A stretch of 64,000 nt of DNA from Toxotes chatareus (GCA_016801885.1 CM028899.1:22903501-22967500); one strand, 5' to 3'; shown: positions 34,190 to 47,568, counted from the stretch's first letter. Notes: generated from the sequence alone by a model not told the origin. Made by a program: numbers and translations.

Positions 34190-35423
34190 CTCTGCAGCCT
34201 GTCCTCGAAGTCTATGACAGACGATAAAACGCTGACCGGAGACTGGCCCTCCTCCATGAAAGAAATAATCACCAGGTACTGCCTCCCACCCACACTGGAC
34301 CCGCACCAATTTGCCTATCGCAGCAATAGGAGCACAGAAGATGCAGTATGCACAACTCTGCACTCTGTACTCACACACCTGGACAACAACAACAAATACG
34401 CCCGAATGCTGTTTGTCAACTTCAGCTCGGCATTCAACACCGTAATCCCCTCCAAGTTGACCACTAAACTTGGAGAGCTGGGCATCGACACCTCCCTCTG
34501 GAACTGGATTACGGACTTTCTGTCCAACAGCCCTCAGCATGTCAGGTCAGGCCACATCTGCTCCAACACCACCACACTCAACACCAGCGTACCACAGGGC
34601 TGTGTGCTGAGCCCATTCCTCTACTCCCTCTTCACCCATGACTGCAGGCTTGTAAATGGATCCAACACCATTATCAAGTTTGCAGATGACACCATGGTGT
34701 TTGGTCTCATCAGCAACAACGATGAGACTGCCTACAGGGAGGATGTACAGCACCTGGCCACGTGATGCAGCAACAATAACTTGCTCCTTAACACCAGCAA
34801 GACAAAGGAGCTTATTGTGGACTTCAGGAAGGTGAAAAGAGGCACGCACAACGCCATTCACATCAATGGGATGGCTGTTGAATGTGTCTCCAGCTTCAAA
34901 TTCCTGTGGACCCACATTACAGAGGACCTGTCCTGGTCCACCAACACCTCCAGCCTGGTCAAGAAGGCTCACCAGTGCCTCTTCTTCCTGAGGACACTGA
35001 AGAAGAATCACCTGTCCTCTGCCGTTCTGGTGAACGTCTACCGGTCTGTGATTGAGAGCATATTGACCAACTGTATCACAGTCTGGTATGGCAACTCTTC
35101 AGTTGCTGACCGAAAGGCACTGCAGCGGGTGGTGAAAACTGCCCAGCACATAAATGGGACTCCACTTCCCTCCATTGAGGATGTCCAGAGGAAACGCTGC
35201 CAGCGACGAGCTCGCAACATTCTCAAGGACTCCTCTCACCCTGCAAATGGTCTGTTTAACCTCCTGCCTTCCAGGAGGCGCTTCAGGAGCCTCCGCACAA
35301 GAACCAGTAGACTCAGGAAGAGCTTTTTCCCCTCAGCTGTTTCCTTATTGAACTCAGCCCCCCTGTAACCCCCCACCTCCACCTCCCACACCAACCCTGC
35401 CCCCCAACGACCCCCCCTCCCAT
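34190..35423 (+). pseudogene. L2-like LINE, RT and C-terminus (unit A)
   Basis: A nearly intact frame from about 34184 to 35368 has one in-frame TGA at 34763. RT motifs: FAYRSNRSTEDAV, VNFSSAFNTVI, SVPQGCVLSPFLYSLF and IKFADDTMVFGLISN (catalytic ADD). The C-terminal region has ESILTNCITVWYGN, SSHPANGLFNLLPSRRR and TSRLRKSFFP. The element is 5'-truncated, without endonuclease. The duplication junction removes its 3' UTR in this unit. Confidence 0.9.
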
Positions 35424-38343
35424 GCAATTATTCTTTCTACAGCTTGTCTCAATTGTCTTGCTTGCTTGATCCATAGAAAAGCCTTTTTAGCTCAACCACT
35501 AAAGGATTCATGACGAGTATTCACATTTATCTGTGTAAAAGGATTGGAAAAGTGTTCCATGACAGCACAACAGACCAATGAATATTTCTCATTCCTCACT
35601 ACTAATTCAATCTAAATCAATTCAGTTGAGAAATACTCAAGAAAATTGCTGTGAAAGATAAAATGTACCACTTAGGCCCATGTGCTGTGGGTGAGACATC
35701 ACAAACAAATGCTACCAACCTGTGAATCAGACATCTATTGTCCCGTACAGCCACTCAGTGTGGCTACTGAAGGCTCAAGTGGTGACCATATACAGTATAT
35801 ATAGCTCATTTAACAAGAAACACACTCAGAGGACCTAATTAAAGAGCAATCAGGTGAAGCTGTACCATTTCTATTTCATTTGCTATAATTTCGTTGTATT
35901 CTGGTACAATGACAATAAAGGCTTCTGATTCTGATTCTAATTGTCTCCCAGGGGTCTAAGGGTCATGAACTAAAAGAGGAGAGTAGGAAATTAAGTGGGA
36001 CTATACTGTAGACTATATGGGTAAAGATAAAGGTAGGTTAAAAAAAAAAAAGTACTTTGAGGAACATTTGCAGTTTGAGTGTAAGAGATCACATGCAATG
36101 TCTAAATCTAAATTTAGAGTTTGAAAAAACTGACAGCACTACATGCAGCTATATATTTTGGAATAAATGTAATCAGAATTATACTACATTAACATGTAAT
36201 TGAATGTGCTAAATGATGTTCATAGCCAACATATTTTTAAAAATGTGCTAATATCTGAATATCTCAGCTGAATATCTCAGCAAAATGCTCACTGTCAATA
36301 GTTTCTTTTTGTTTGCTTGTTTTTTCCTTACAAATTTAGCTCATAGCACTTCAGGCATTGTTAAATGAGTAGTTGCTGAATTTTGGGAATCGAGCTTATT
36401 ATTTTTTTTTTTCTGGGAGTATGAAGATCATATGCTAGGTGCATACGGAGCCAAAGCCAGCAGCCAGAGAACTTATGTTAGCATAAAGACAGGAAACATA
36501 GGGTAAACAGCTATATATATACACATACATACATATACTCATATGTATGTATGTATATATATATATATATACATATATGTGTGTGTGTGTGTGTATATAT
36601 ACATATATATAATTGATTGGTTTGTTTTTATGCTATTTTTATTGGTTTGATTTTACATTATTTTATTAAGTTGTATTTATGTAGTGTTATTTTAATTATC
36701 TTATTTTTATTTTTATCTCATGGCACTCTGCAATTTTATTGTAAAGCATTTTGTGATCTTTTATCTGTGAAAAGTTCTATATAAATAAAGTTTACTTACT
36801 TACTTACATTGTCATGCACACGCTGCAGCAGAGATTCATGTGGAAACTGTAACTTCCAGACTGGAAAATGACTTCCACTCTCTTTTCTACCAAAGCATTA
36901 AGAGGTAGCAGTAGCAAGTAAATGCAAATTAAACTGATTTATCATCTCAGATCAGTATAAGTTGTTCTATTAATCACCTTGGTCAATATCGCCTTCCTCT
37001 TCTAGTAAGCTAGTTACTGGGACATGCTCATGATTGCACCTATAATGTCAGAGCAGACAAACACATTGTTTAATTCATTTCATACACTAACTATGGTGGT
37101 TTGGAAAGGTTAAAAAAAAAAGACATCAACTTCCAGATGCTTTAGATAACAAATACTAAAGTGCTGTGTACACTGATGTGATATGAGGAGAAATCCAGGG
37201 CTTGAGAGCTTGTTTGGGAGAGGTGTTTAGCAGACGGTCAAATACAATAGCCTACTAGTTGATTTATTACCCTATGATGACATAAACTATGGCATGAGAC
37301 TGTAATATAAGAAATAATGTGATACAATAAAATATGATTACATAACAATACAAATCAATGCATACAATATTATACAATGCAGCAAAAACCATTATATTAT
37401 GTGTGAGCCTGGGTTCAAAGTCAAAGACAAAAACTAAGAAAGGGTGTAATGGCAGGCTGAGCTGTGCTAAAGATGAGCTGCTTCCTCTCACTACTTTCCA
37501 TGTATACACAGGCTGTGATGCTGAAGAAGACTGATGCCACTGGGGAGTCTACAGTGCCTGCCTCACGCTGTTCTCCCCTCACCACGTATGCTCTCCCTTC
37601 ACTCTGCTATGATCCTCCCAGACCCTCCAAGCAGGACCCTCCATCACCAGCCCAGCAAGACCTTTTCCCTGCACGCTGTATGATGCAATAAATGACCCCG
37701 CTGAGGGTTCTGTGTGTTGGGCAAACAATGTGCTCTGAGTGTTTTACTGGTGTGATCCCATGCTATGGCAATACAAGATAACACTATATGATATGGCAGA
37801 GGTCACTAACAGGCGGACCGCGGTCCGGGTGCGGACCGTGGGGCGAGTGAGCGGGAGACAGGGAGAGGCAATGGCCCTGACAACATTCCAGCCCAGATTT
37901 AAAGAAGTTAGGGCTCAGTTCTCTCACTGAACAACAGAAAGTGGGGGCATAATATATAAGAGGGGAAGAGAGAGAAACTGTAAAACTGTTCAGTTGTTAA
38001 GATGTGTTTATATTAATTTATTCTAAAAATTTGTTGAGACAGTTAACAAAGGAAAAAGGAAACTCAAGCTGCTATTTTATTTTTCTAAAATTAATCACTT
38101 TATTTGATTATTTATTTATTTTGCACAACATTATTTTATTTATTTTCTCAATTAAATTTTAAATGCAGCCTTAACCCAATGAGAGAAAAACATTATTATT
38201 ATTATTTTCATACTATTATATGTATATGTATATACACCACAACTTAAGTGACAAATATTTTTGAATTGTACTTTGTTTAATTTAACAGTCAGTTGCAGAT
38301 GTTGATACAACTATGAGGCTACTTATACATGTTTATGTATATG

Positions 38344-38344
<1 letters not shown>

Positions 38345-38423
<79 letters not shown>

Positions 38424-38433
38424 TTATATATAT

Positions 38434-38465
<32 letters not shown>

Positions 38466-38473
38466 ATATATAT
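38345..38473. repeat. Imperfect palindrome (TA)n(TG)n...(CA)n(TA)n (unit B)
   Basis: Counterpart of 32131-32259. The TG arm is longer and the CA arm carries an interruption (CACAAACACA), so the arms have changed since duplication. Confidence 0.95.
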
Positions 38474-38820
38474 GAGGTGTACAATATAAGATTATTTGAA
38501 GTTGATACAGGTAATTATGTGTCATATAAAAGATAAAATGTAAAACATTACATGTAACACAAAACATGACAGTTAATATAGATTAGAGCACTGGTAGAAT
38601 ACATCAGTAATCAATACATATCTTATAATCATACATTACACAACATATAATACTGTATGATTGAATGTTTTACAGTATGTAAGGACACAACAGAAAACAA
38701 TGAAGCACATGATATGACAAAGTATGATTTTTAGTTGAATTTATGAGACAAATAATTTTAATGAACATTTATACTGATCGGATCCAAGATAAATAGATTT
38801 AAATTCTGCATGTTTTAAGT

Positions 38821-39009
38821 CAGAGGTGTCAAACTGCTCCACAAAGGGCCGTGTGGATTTTGTTCCAACCAAGCAGCAGCACACCAGACTTGACTCATAA
38901 CTGATCTCAGTCTTCAGACAGTTGAATTGGTCAAACTGTGTGCTCTTCATTGGTTGGAACAAAAACCTGCAGCCACACGGCCCTTTGTGGAACAGTTTGG
39001 ACACCTCTG
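38821..39009. mobile_element. Palindromic hAT-type MITE (unit B)
   Basis: Counterpart of the unit A MITE, 189 bp because one C is missing in the left terminal repeat. The same TTTTAAGT repeats flank it (38813-38820 and 39010-39017), showing insertion before the duplication. Confidence 0.92.
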
Positions 39010-40399
39010 TTTTAAGTGATTCTGTCAGTTCTCCCTTACCTGCAGCACAGATCCACCAGTCCTGCTCTACAAGTCGCTTACTGACAGGAAACATTGTCAC
39101 TGTGTTTAGCTGTAACGCCTGCAACGCCTTATGTTCTGATTTCATGAAATCAGAAAACGTGAGTTTTCACCCTGTTGTTCACATGCATGTAAGTCTGGTG
39201 ACAGAAGTAAAAGTAATTTCATACCAATTGGTCCATTCACACAGGACCAAATTCTTGCCCACTACTGCAGGATCTCATATTCGATTAACATTGAAGATGA
39301 CAGATACATGGCCTGAGCTGAAATTGGGAAGTCATCCTTAGAGGAGGGAAATGTTTGCAGCTCATTTGTAATGTGACTGTGTCTCTGGATTTACAGTGTT
39401 TAGTATGTTGGGGAGCAGGCTGATTTTTTTTGGTGGTTGCACTTACAGACTGATAACCTGAAAGTGCAGCATATAGCCTTACATGAAGCTAGGGCTATGC
39501 CATGTCTTTGCATCTGTGTCTGTAAGTAAAAGATTCTAAAATGTCATTATTAAGTTTCAAAGGTGTAAGGATCAATAGAGAGAGGCTACTGTGCCTCAAT
39601 TACATGCCTCCTTTATTTTTTTTTATTAATTCCTTTGAATGATGGATCTTGTTTTAAATGTTAGAGCTGCAAAGTCTCAGTTTAATCCTCTGGTACTCAG
39701 GGTTTGGCATTTAAGAAGATAATTCTAACTTCAGTCTTATTATCAAGTAGTTCTGCTTTTTGAATTGGAAAACAATTCAGGTTATCTATAAATGACATAG
39801 TCCAGTTTGAGTTTCAGAAGACTCTAAAGGCCACAGTATAATTGAAACAACAAAGGGGCCGACCAAACTGTTGTTAATCTGAAATCCATCTCTGGTTTCA
39901 AATGCATCAGATGAAAGGGCAACTCCTGCCTTCACCACCACAGTTAAAAAGGCTCAGGAGACTGTTTTTAATAGCTTTTTTGTCCTTTGTGCTCCTACTG
40001 GATTTGACAGGAACATTTGCCAGCAAACATCACAGAAACAGTCAGCACTGAGAAGTGCTCCACACAGTTTCGTTTTTGAAGTTCACTTTTTTGCTAAAAT
40101 GTCACTATTACTCCACACGTGATTGGACACTGAGACTTTTAATTTTTCTGGCCTTTAATAAAATGAATGCTGGGTTAAACCAAAATAAATAAATAAATAA
40201 AATGTATGGCTTTTAGCCTCTGATACTTCAAGTTGTTTGGCCTTGGAGGACACAAAATGTTTCACAAGTTTGGCAAGTTATGACAGATTCCCAAATCTAT
40301 TTATCTGAAGATGACAAATGGAAAGTGTCAACATAGTTAATGAGGAAAGAATGCTGACCTTAATACATTTTTGAGATGCAACCATGATAACAAATGATG

Positions 40400-42060
40400 C
40401 TCTGCAGCCTGTCCTCGAAGTCTATGACAGACGATAAAACGCTGACCGGAGACTGGCCCTCCTCCATGAAAGAAATAATCACCAGGTACTGCCTCCCACC
40501 CACACTGGACCCGCACCAATTTGCCTATCGCAGCAATAGGAGCACAGAAGATGCAGTATGCACAACTCTGCACTCTGTACTCACACACCTGGACAACAAC
40601 AACAACATCGCCCGAATGCTGTTTGTCAACTTCAGCTCGGCATTCAACACCGTAATCCCCTCCAAGTTGACCACTAAACTTGGAGAGCTGGGCATCGACA
40701 CCTCCCTCTGGAACTGGATTACGGACTTTCTGTCCAACAGCCCTCAGCATGTCAGGTCAGGCCACATCTGCTCCAACACCACCACACTCAACACCAGCGT
40801 ACCACAGGGCTGTGTGCTGAGCCCATTCCTCTACTCCCTCTTCACCCATGACTGCAGGCTTGTAAATGGATCCAACACCATTATCAAGTTTGCAGATGAC
40901 ACCATGGTGTTTGGTCTCATCAGCAACAACGATGAGACTGCCTACAGGGAGGATGTACAGCACCTGGCCACGTGATGCAGCAACAATAACTTGCTCCTTA
41001 ACACCAGCAAGACAAAGGAGCTTATTGTGGACTTCAGGAAGGTGAAAAGAGGCACGCACAACGCCATTCACATCAATGGGATGGCTGTTGAATGTGTCTC
41101 CAGCTTCAAATTCCTGTGGACCCACATTACAGAGGACCTGTCCTGGTCCACCAACACCTCCAGCCTGGTCAAGAAGGCTCACCAGTGCCTCTTCTTCCTG
41201 AGGACACTGAAGAAGAATCACCTGTCCTCTGCCGTTCTGGTGAACGTCACCGGTCTGTGATTGAGAGCATATTGACCAACTGTATCACAGTCTGGTATGG
41301 CAACTCTTCAGTTGCTGACCGAAAGGCACTGCAGCGGGTGGTGAAAACTGCCCAGCACATAAATGGGACTCCACTTCCCTCCATTGAGGATGTCCAGAGG
41401 AAGCGCTGCCAGCGACAGGCTCGCAACATTCTCAAGGACTCCTCTCACCCTGCAAATGGTCTGTTTAACCTCCTGCCTTCCAGGAGGCGCTTCAGGAGCC
41501 TCCGCACAAGAACCAGTAGACTCAGGAAGAGCTTTTTCCCTCAGCTGTTTCCTTATTGAACTCAGCCCCCTGTAACCCCCCACCTCCACCTCCCACACCA
41601 ACCCTGCCCCCCCAACCCCCCCCTCCCATCATCCCCCCCCCCCACCCATACTCCTCACACCTCCGCATCTGCACTTTCCTACAACTTGCATCACCGGTCT
41701 GTTCTGTCAGTCAAGTACTCATTTGTTCATAGTACTTTTTTCTCTATATAGTGTATATATATTCATAAACCTATCTGTATAGTAAGTTTATATTACCTGT
41801 ATGTCTGTGCATACACTTAGATACATAATGCATCTGTATAGTATGATCATAATACTTATTTAACTGTATATACTTATCTGTGTATCATGTTTATTGTATA
41901 TATCTACTGTGAATAGTGTATATCTTGCACTTGTTTTGTTTTTTTGCCATATCCTGCACTTGCTGCTTTTGCACTTCTGGTTAGATGCTAAACTGCATTT
42001 CGTTACCCTGTCCCTGTACATGTGTAATGACAATAAAGTTGAATCTAATCTAATCTAATC
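40400..42060 (+). pseudogene. L2-like LINE, RT, C-terminus, 3' UTR and tail (unit B and right flank)
   Basis: Same element as 34190-35423, with the same in-frame TGA and an additional one-base deletion near 41250 (AACGTCACCGG against AACGTCTACCGG in unit A) that splits the C-terminal frame. This copy keeps the C-rich stretch, the 3' UTR (about 41570-42030) and the end ATGACAATAAAGTTGAATC with the tandem tail TAATCTAATC to about 42060. Confidence 0.9.
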
Positions 42061-43090
42061 TGCTTCACCAGGTACACCCACAGCGGACAACGACTCTCCC
42101 CTGGAGGATCAGTTGTAGTGATAAACTGAGTTTCTAAAACCAATCAAGATAAAGGCTGTGGAAACGGCCATAGCTAAAGTGTTTTTGATTCTATCAATTG
42201 TCCACCTAGATCTCAGAAGAGGAGGGGAAAGGATCAGCAATCATATATATTTGTTATATGTTAATATCTGATGGAAGATTGGAAATCTTGGAAAGACTGC
42301 TGTAGTCAGCGAAAGTGAAAACTTGTCTGCTAAAGCACCTTTTCATGGATGGTCCGAGTGCTGTGTGTCAGCCAATTCATCGTGATGTTGCTAAATGATG
42401 CTTTACTGTGTGTAAACATGATTAATTGCTTCATGGGATTGTATGTTCTGCTGTGAGGTCGAGATCCAAGCTGAGATCCAATTTGAGAGAGATTTGGCTT
42501 TAGTATTTGTTTTATTGTCAGCTCTTGGGCTTACTGCAACAATATTAACCACTGCCATGCCCTCCTGTAGGTCTCAGCCTGCTGCTTTTTTTGTCTCCCG
42601 TGACATCCTTTCTAATTCAACTTCTCTTGCTGTACCTGAACTATATTTATATTGATTTTCAAGGATTTCTCACTACAAAAGCCAATACACAAACTTTAAA
42701 GTGGCCTTTGAGGACCTTAAAGCTCCACCTTAACATGACAGGTTTCTTATAAAAATCCTCTCATGGTATTATCAGTGAACGACAGACTGAGCGATGTTGG
42801 AGCTTGATTAGGGGTTTAGTCCGGGGGTTTCAATCAATAGAGAAGAACGCTGAGGCCAAGCCCAATTAAATGCATGGGCCCATTATATCAGAAGTGATTG
42901 CATCGACAGCACAGCTCCACACTCGACAAAGAGAGCAGTGATCAATAGACAGCCTCTCAAAATGGACAGGTTTAAGATTGCAGATTTCAAGGCAGGGGTA
43001 AAAAGACTGAATTTTTTTTTTAATTAGCTGTGAGTTGTACTTCTTGGTATGAGACAGGGATTTACTGCTGTAACTGCCTAAACCAGTGGT
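42061..43090. other. Intergenic, no feature recognised
   Basis: Short open frames only, without recognisable domains. Confidence 0.5.
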
Positions 43091-43330
43091 TCTCAAACCC
43101 CCCCCCCAACAATCTTTATCAGTTGTTAACTATGATAGGGGAAGCAACTTATAAAAAAAGGATCCATGTTGAATTTCAGAAAAATAAACTTAACAGCAGC
43201 AAACTTGTTTGTTTATTTATTTTCCTTGCATAAAGTATACTTGTTCAACTTAGTTTCACTCCATATTTTTTCCCCTGGTCATCCCCCCCCTGCTGGAGGA
43301 CAATTAGGCCTCCTTAAGCATTAATACATA
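43085..43330. mobile_element. Possible hAT MITE remnant
   Basis: The left end AACCAGTGGTTCTCAAAC is the classic terminus of vertebrate hAT elements, followed by a C run. A C-rich stretch at about 43270-43290 may be a decayed opposite end. There is no transposase. Confidence 0.4.
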
Positions 43331-43435
43331 ACACATAAATACACACATTGCAGTCTGTGCAATATCTCTAAACAAAAATTACTCTAGTTGGTGCTTATAC
43401 TATGATGTTGTGAGGTGCTAACATTAAAATTTTTG

Positions 43436-43985
43436 CTACTGACAATTTTCACTTCTGATTGTGTTCTCTCCTTCATCTTTTATCTTTCCGTTGTTTCCCC
43501 TCTCTAGTGTTTCTCGATTGTCCCCCGTATGTCTGTTTTCCTGTGTCTGTGTGTCTGGGCCTGGGAGTGGTTGACCTACTTTTGGATTCCCTCCAGATCT
43601 GCTGCTCACCTCTGTCTGATCATCCAATCAACCACACCCCTGACCTGCAGTTTGTGAACACCTGCCCTTCATTCTTTGCCAGATTGGCAGTTCGCTAATG
43701 GTAATGTGGCCGACTCTCTGTAGAGCTAATTCCTATGTAGTTTTCCTCATGCTTATTCTAGTTTATGCTCTGCCTCAGATTCACCTGCACTTCTCTGTCA
43801 GTCATCACACTCACCATAGATGCCCTGGATCTATTTGCTGATCCTGTCCTGGATTATCTGCCTGCCTGCTCCAACACTACAGACTTTACCATTAAACTTC
43901 CTCTGATTAAACCTTAATTCTGCATTCAAGTCTGAGTCCTACATTTAGGTCCAACTAATTAACTGTGTGAATCCTAACAGATTGT
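43436..43985 (+). mobile_element. LTR-like sequence (Ty3/gypsy type?)
   Basis: Features suggesting an LTR: pyrimidine-rich start, TGTCTGTTTTCCTGTGTCTG, GGGCCTGGGAGTGG, a late ATTAAACTTCCTCTGATTAAA, and an end CAAGTCTGAGTCCTACATTT, AGGTCCAA like the U5 of fish gypsy elements. A diverged relative of its first half lies at about 45190-45470. No coding region or partner LTR adjoins it. Confidence 0.4.
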
Positions 43986-44424
43986 TGTTGATTTAGGAAG
44001 CATGACTGTGACACAAACACCTCTGAAGCAGGTGTTGGTTTTCCATCCTAAATTCACTTCCATAAAAAAAAGGCCTTAGAAGTTATTAAAAAGCCTTATA
44101 TTTAATTTTCAAAATTCTTCAGTTTTGTGTCTTGCCTGATGTTGGCTGTAATGTTGGTTCTAAAATGTTTCTGTGTGAAATGTGGTACACCTCTAAACTG
44201 AAAGTGTGACCTAAATTTGGCAGTTAACATGCTAATTTGCTAGTTTGCTAATTTTATCTGTTAGCTAACTGTTATATTGTAGCTAAAACTAGGTAACTTT
44301 CAAATTTCTAAGGCTTTGAAAACCCCTAGCCCAACAGAAAAGTTAATCAAAAATATACTGTGTAAGTAAATGAAGAAAAAATTATTGTCAAGTAGCCGTG
44401 GTATAATACCTTCCAAGTCATTTC

Positions 44425-44720
44425 ATGACTGAAACTCATTCATTCATTTTCTACCGCTTAATCCTCTGTCAGATTATGGGTGAGAGGCAGGGTATACCCT
44501 GGACTGGTCGCCAGTCAATCGCAGGGCTGACACACAAAGACAGACAACCACACCAGTTAACCTATCCCTATATTTGGTATTGTGGGAGGAAGCCGGAGTA
44601 CCCGGAGAGAACCCACACCCAGGAGAACATGCAAACTCCACACAGAAGGACCAGGGTTTGAACCTGGAACCCTCTAGTTGTGAGTCGACAGTGCTAACCA
44701 CTGCACCACCGTGCCTGAAA
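44425..44720 (+). repeat. Teleost interspersed repeat ('GTCGCCAGTCAATCGCAGG' family), second copy
   Basis: ATTCATTTTCTACCGCTTAA, GGACTGGTCGCCAGTCAATC, GTGGGAGGAAGCCGGAGTAC, GAGAACATGCAAACTCCAC and GCTAACCACTGCACCACCGT are the full series of phrases of this family. It is better preserved than the copy at 4985-5310. Confidence 0.75.
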
Positions 44721-45189
44721 CTGATTTTATACAACATGAAACCTGTTGGATATCATCCCATGTATAGTTTGTGAATAATACTGCAAGGATGGAGAAGCAA
44801 TGGAGCGGATATATGGAGTGGCTACTTCGGCTGAAATACATACCCTTTACACTGCTTAAAAAACCTACTGACTCAAAGTGCTGTCTGGTGAAAAGGATCA
44901 GACGACTGCTCTTGTGCATTGAGACGTTTCATCCTCAGAATTTACCTCAGTCATTTAAGTGCATTCCACTTTCTTCCATCGCTACTGTGATCCAGTATTT
45001 AATGGTTAAAACATAACTTGACATTCTTAGTGTTTTTTGTTTTTAATTCAGCATAGGGGAGAGAAGATACTGAAGAGTTTCACTGTCGGCTCTAATCCCA
45101 GGCTAAAAGTTTAATGAGTGCTGTGGGAGGACACATGATGCTGCTACATGGCACTGTCTTTCACCTTCCAAAATATCTTCTCATAACTA

Positions 45190-45500
45190 TCCTCTCATAG
45201 CAGACCGTCTCTCCCTCATCCCTTGTCTCTCTGTTGTATTCTTTTCCATTCTGTTTCCTTGTCCCCTGTTTGTCTGTTTTCCTGTGTATGTGTGCGTAGG
45301 CCTGGGCGTGGTCTACCTAGTTTCTGCATCTCACCAAAACCCCCTGCTCACCTGTTGGTAATCTCCTAATCAATCACACCTGAAACCAGGAGTATATACA
45401 CCGGTCCTGCACTCCTTTCTCTGCCAGATCATCAGTTCAGTGTGTTGTTAATGTGCATTCGACTCATACATGATGCCTTTGGGTCCAAAATGCTGTCAAA
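45190..45500 (+). mobile_element. LTR-like fragment related to 43436-43985
   Basis: Shares TGTCTGTTTTCCTGTGTATG, GGCCTGGGCGTGG, CTGCTCACCTGTTGGTAATC and a TATA-like GTATATACACC that would fit a U3 promoter. The end CATTCGACTCATACATGATG, CCTTTGGGTCC resembles the U5 end of the other copy. Confidence 0.4.
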
Positions 45501-47568
45501 AGACATAACAGAAATAGTTTGTTTACAACCAAAACTAACCTAGCTGGCATGCTTTTTCTAAATACCATTCACTAAGTACAATTCTGAAATAACATTTTTA
45601 ACAACTTTTAGGAAGTATGACAGGTGCTTAGCACATAAGAGTGTTTGTCACAGCTGACACTCATCTAAAAAAAAAAGAAAGATCTTAAATCAAAAGTGGC
45701 CTATTATGGTTTATACTCTTAGAGTTCTGTCCTCTTCCCTGTCCTATAACTTGGGTGATTTCTGGTTGCTATCTTACTCTATGTGAAAAAACTACTTCCC
45801 ATTCCCCATTAGAATCAGTGGTGTCTGTAGTTGAGTTGATGTTATGTGTACAGTGTCATTCCCACAAATGTGAATTTGCACCAAATTGTTGTTATCTCTA
45901 ACAATTGTATAAAAGGTGATTTTTTACTTTTTTTTTTTTTTTTTAATTATTTTTTGTTAATAGAAGTAATTTTCTTTTTTCCCTTATAATTTAATATGGC
46001 TGATTTTGAGATTTTTTAAAAATACAATATTGTATGGTGTGGTGGAATAACACTTTCCACCTGATGAGAAGTGAAATAGAATTCCTTTAGACAATCATTG
46101 TCTTTTGAGGTTTTATTACAAAATTAAATCTTCAGCGCAATCAATTTCTGCAGAAAGGACCGAGCTCACGCAGCAAACCATGCTAAAGAGGTCTGACCCC
46201 GAGCTACATGTTGCCAGGGCTTTTAATGTCTCTTCCTCACATACCAGGATTGCAGGGATGGCAGGGAAAGAAAACAAGCTCGAAGTCAAGTGATAAAATT
46301 AATGAGCAACTGAGATAAAGTGTAAGTTATGCTCAGAGACACCGGACAGCAACAAAGATAAAGAATAGACAGTCTTTGTCCAAGACATAAGCAAGTGTCC
46401 TCACAAAGCACAATGAACAGCATACTCAGCACATTAGGTCACTTCAGGTCAAGTTGTATGTACTTCACACAGAATTGAATATACGAGTTTATGAGAATAT
46501 ACGAGTGTATGATAAGAGAATATAGGGCTATATGATAAATTGGCATTACATATGGAAGGGAAGAAATAAAACCACATTCAAATTTTCCAATGCCTTCTAT
46601 TTTTGGAAAATGAACATTTGTGTTAAACTCACATTAAAACTTGCTGTAACAATTACAACTTGTTGGAGGAATACAAAAACAACATTCAACAATCTCAACT
46701 ATATCCATGTGAATGGTTGGAGAGAGACAGTGATTAAGAACTGGATACAATCCTCTAAAACTTCCCATCAGTTAAGCAAGCACTAATATGTAGTCCTGAG
46801 AATACACTTCACCCTGTACTGTGTAATTCCAGTGGCTGCACATCCTTGTCCCTCAAACTTAAATCAGTTGTAACATGAAAAACAACTTTGGTAAAAAAAA
46901 AAAAAAAAAAAAAAACGTAAACATGCCAGGATTTTGTTTTATTTTGTCAAACAAGCAAAGTATTAGAGGGGCTATTGGGCTACAGGAGTTGTAGGGAGAA
47001 ATTAAGCAGTGAAGAGACTGTACATTGCTTTTGGGAGGTCTTGGATGTTCATCACAACTTCTCCCTCAATGATGATCTTCGATGAGGATCGATTGAGGAG
47101 AATGCCAATGTCAACATGACTTAATAAGTCATCGCAAGAGTCCTTAAGAAATGATAAATAAACTTAAGAGCATAATGGTTATCTTCCTCAATTAATAACC
47201 ATCAATTTAGTGATGTAGCTAAATCACATAAGAGTCAGACAATTTAACAAATAGAGGGACCAAAGAGCTTGGATGGGGTGTTTTCTATTAAGGTTCCTGA
47301 GTGTAAATTATTTATGGTGTCAGCTCCAAAGAAAACCTATCTAGCTTCAATGTACTGGGGTTCTGGGTAATAGGAGAGATTGTAGTAAACTGGAAATGAC
47401 TGCCTGAAAGCAGCGCTGAGCAGTAAAAATATTCTACGTACACTATACAGTGTTGGCAGGCTATATTAAAAAAACAATTCATTATTGCACAACATAAACC
47501 AAGCTTGTTCAATGACCCATCTATGCCACGTCTATTTAAATTTTCACTTGGAAGCAGATGTTACTTAC
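45501..47568. other. Intergenic with simple repeats
   Basis: Contains a T-rich run (about 45926-45945) and an A23 run (46893-46915). The stretch 46060-46300 has a minus-strand AATAAAAC and could be part of an LTR, but support is weak. No gene is seen. Confidence 0.4.

Larger units (their letters stand above)
29213..35423 (+). repeat. Tandem duplication, unit A (about 6.2 kb)
   Basis: The sequence from TGCAATTATTCTTTCTAC onward recurs at 35424 and stays collinear to the end of unit B. Unit A contains LINE tails (about 29660-29735, about 30480-30600), a TA/TG/CA/TA palindrome (32131-32259), a hAT MITE (32607-32796) and an L2-like fragment (about 34190-35423) cut off in its 3' UTR by the junction. 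Differences from unit B are mostly homopolymer or dinucleotide length changes plus scattered substitutions. Confidence 0.97.
35424..41629 (+). repeat. Tandem duplication, unit B (about 6.2 kb)
   Basis: A second, head-to-tail copy of 29213-35423. The junction reads CCTCCCA then TGCAATTATTC; the right end of unit B has CCTCCCAT followed by CATCCCCCC. Left, junction and right sequences share only a single T at the breakpoint. The unit carries the same nested elements, and continues at its right end into the rest of the LINE 3' UTR, so unit B keeps the original right flank. Confidence 0.97.

Noticed and set aside
34127..35011. Minus-strand open frames (137 and 154 codons), repeated in unit B
   Set aside because: Antisense shadows of the L2-like reverse transcriptase.
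46060..46300. Possible LTR with minus-strand AATAAAAC
   Set aside because: Only a polyadenylation-like hexamer supports it; no paired end or coding region was seen.
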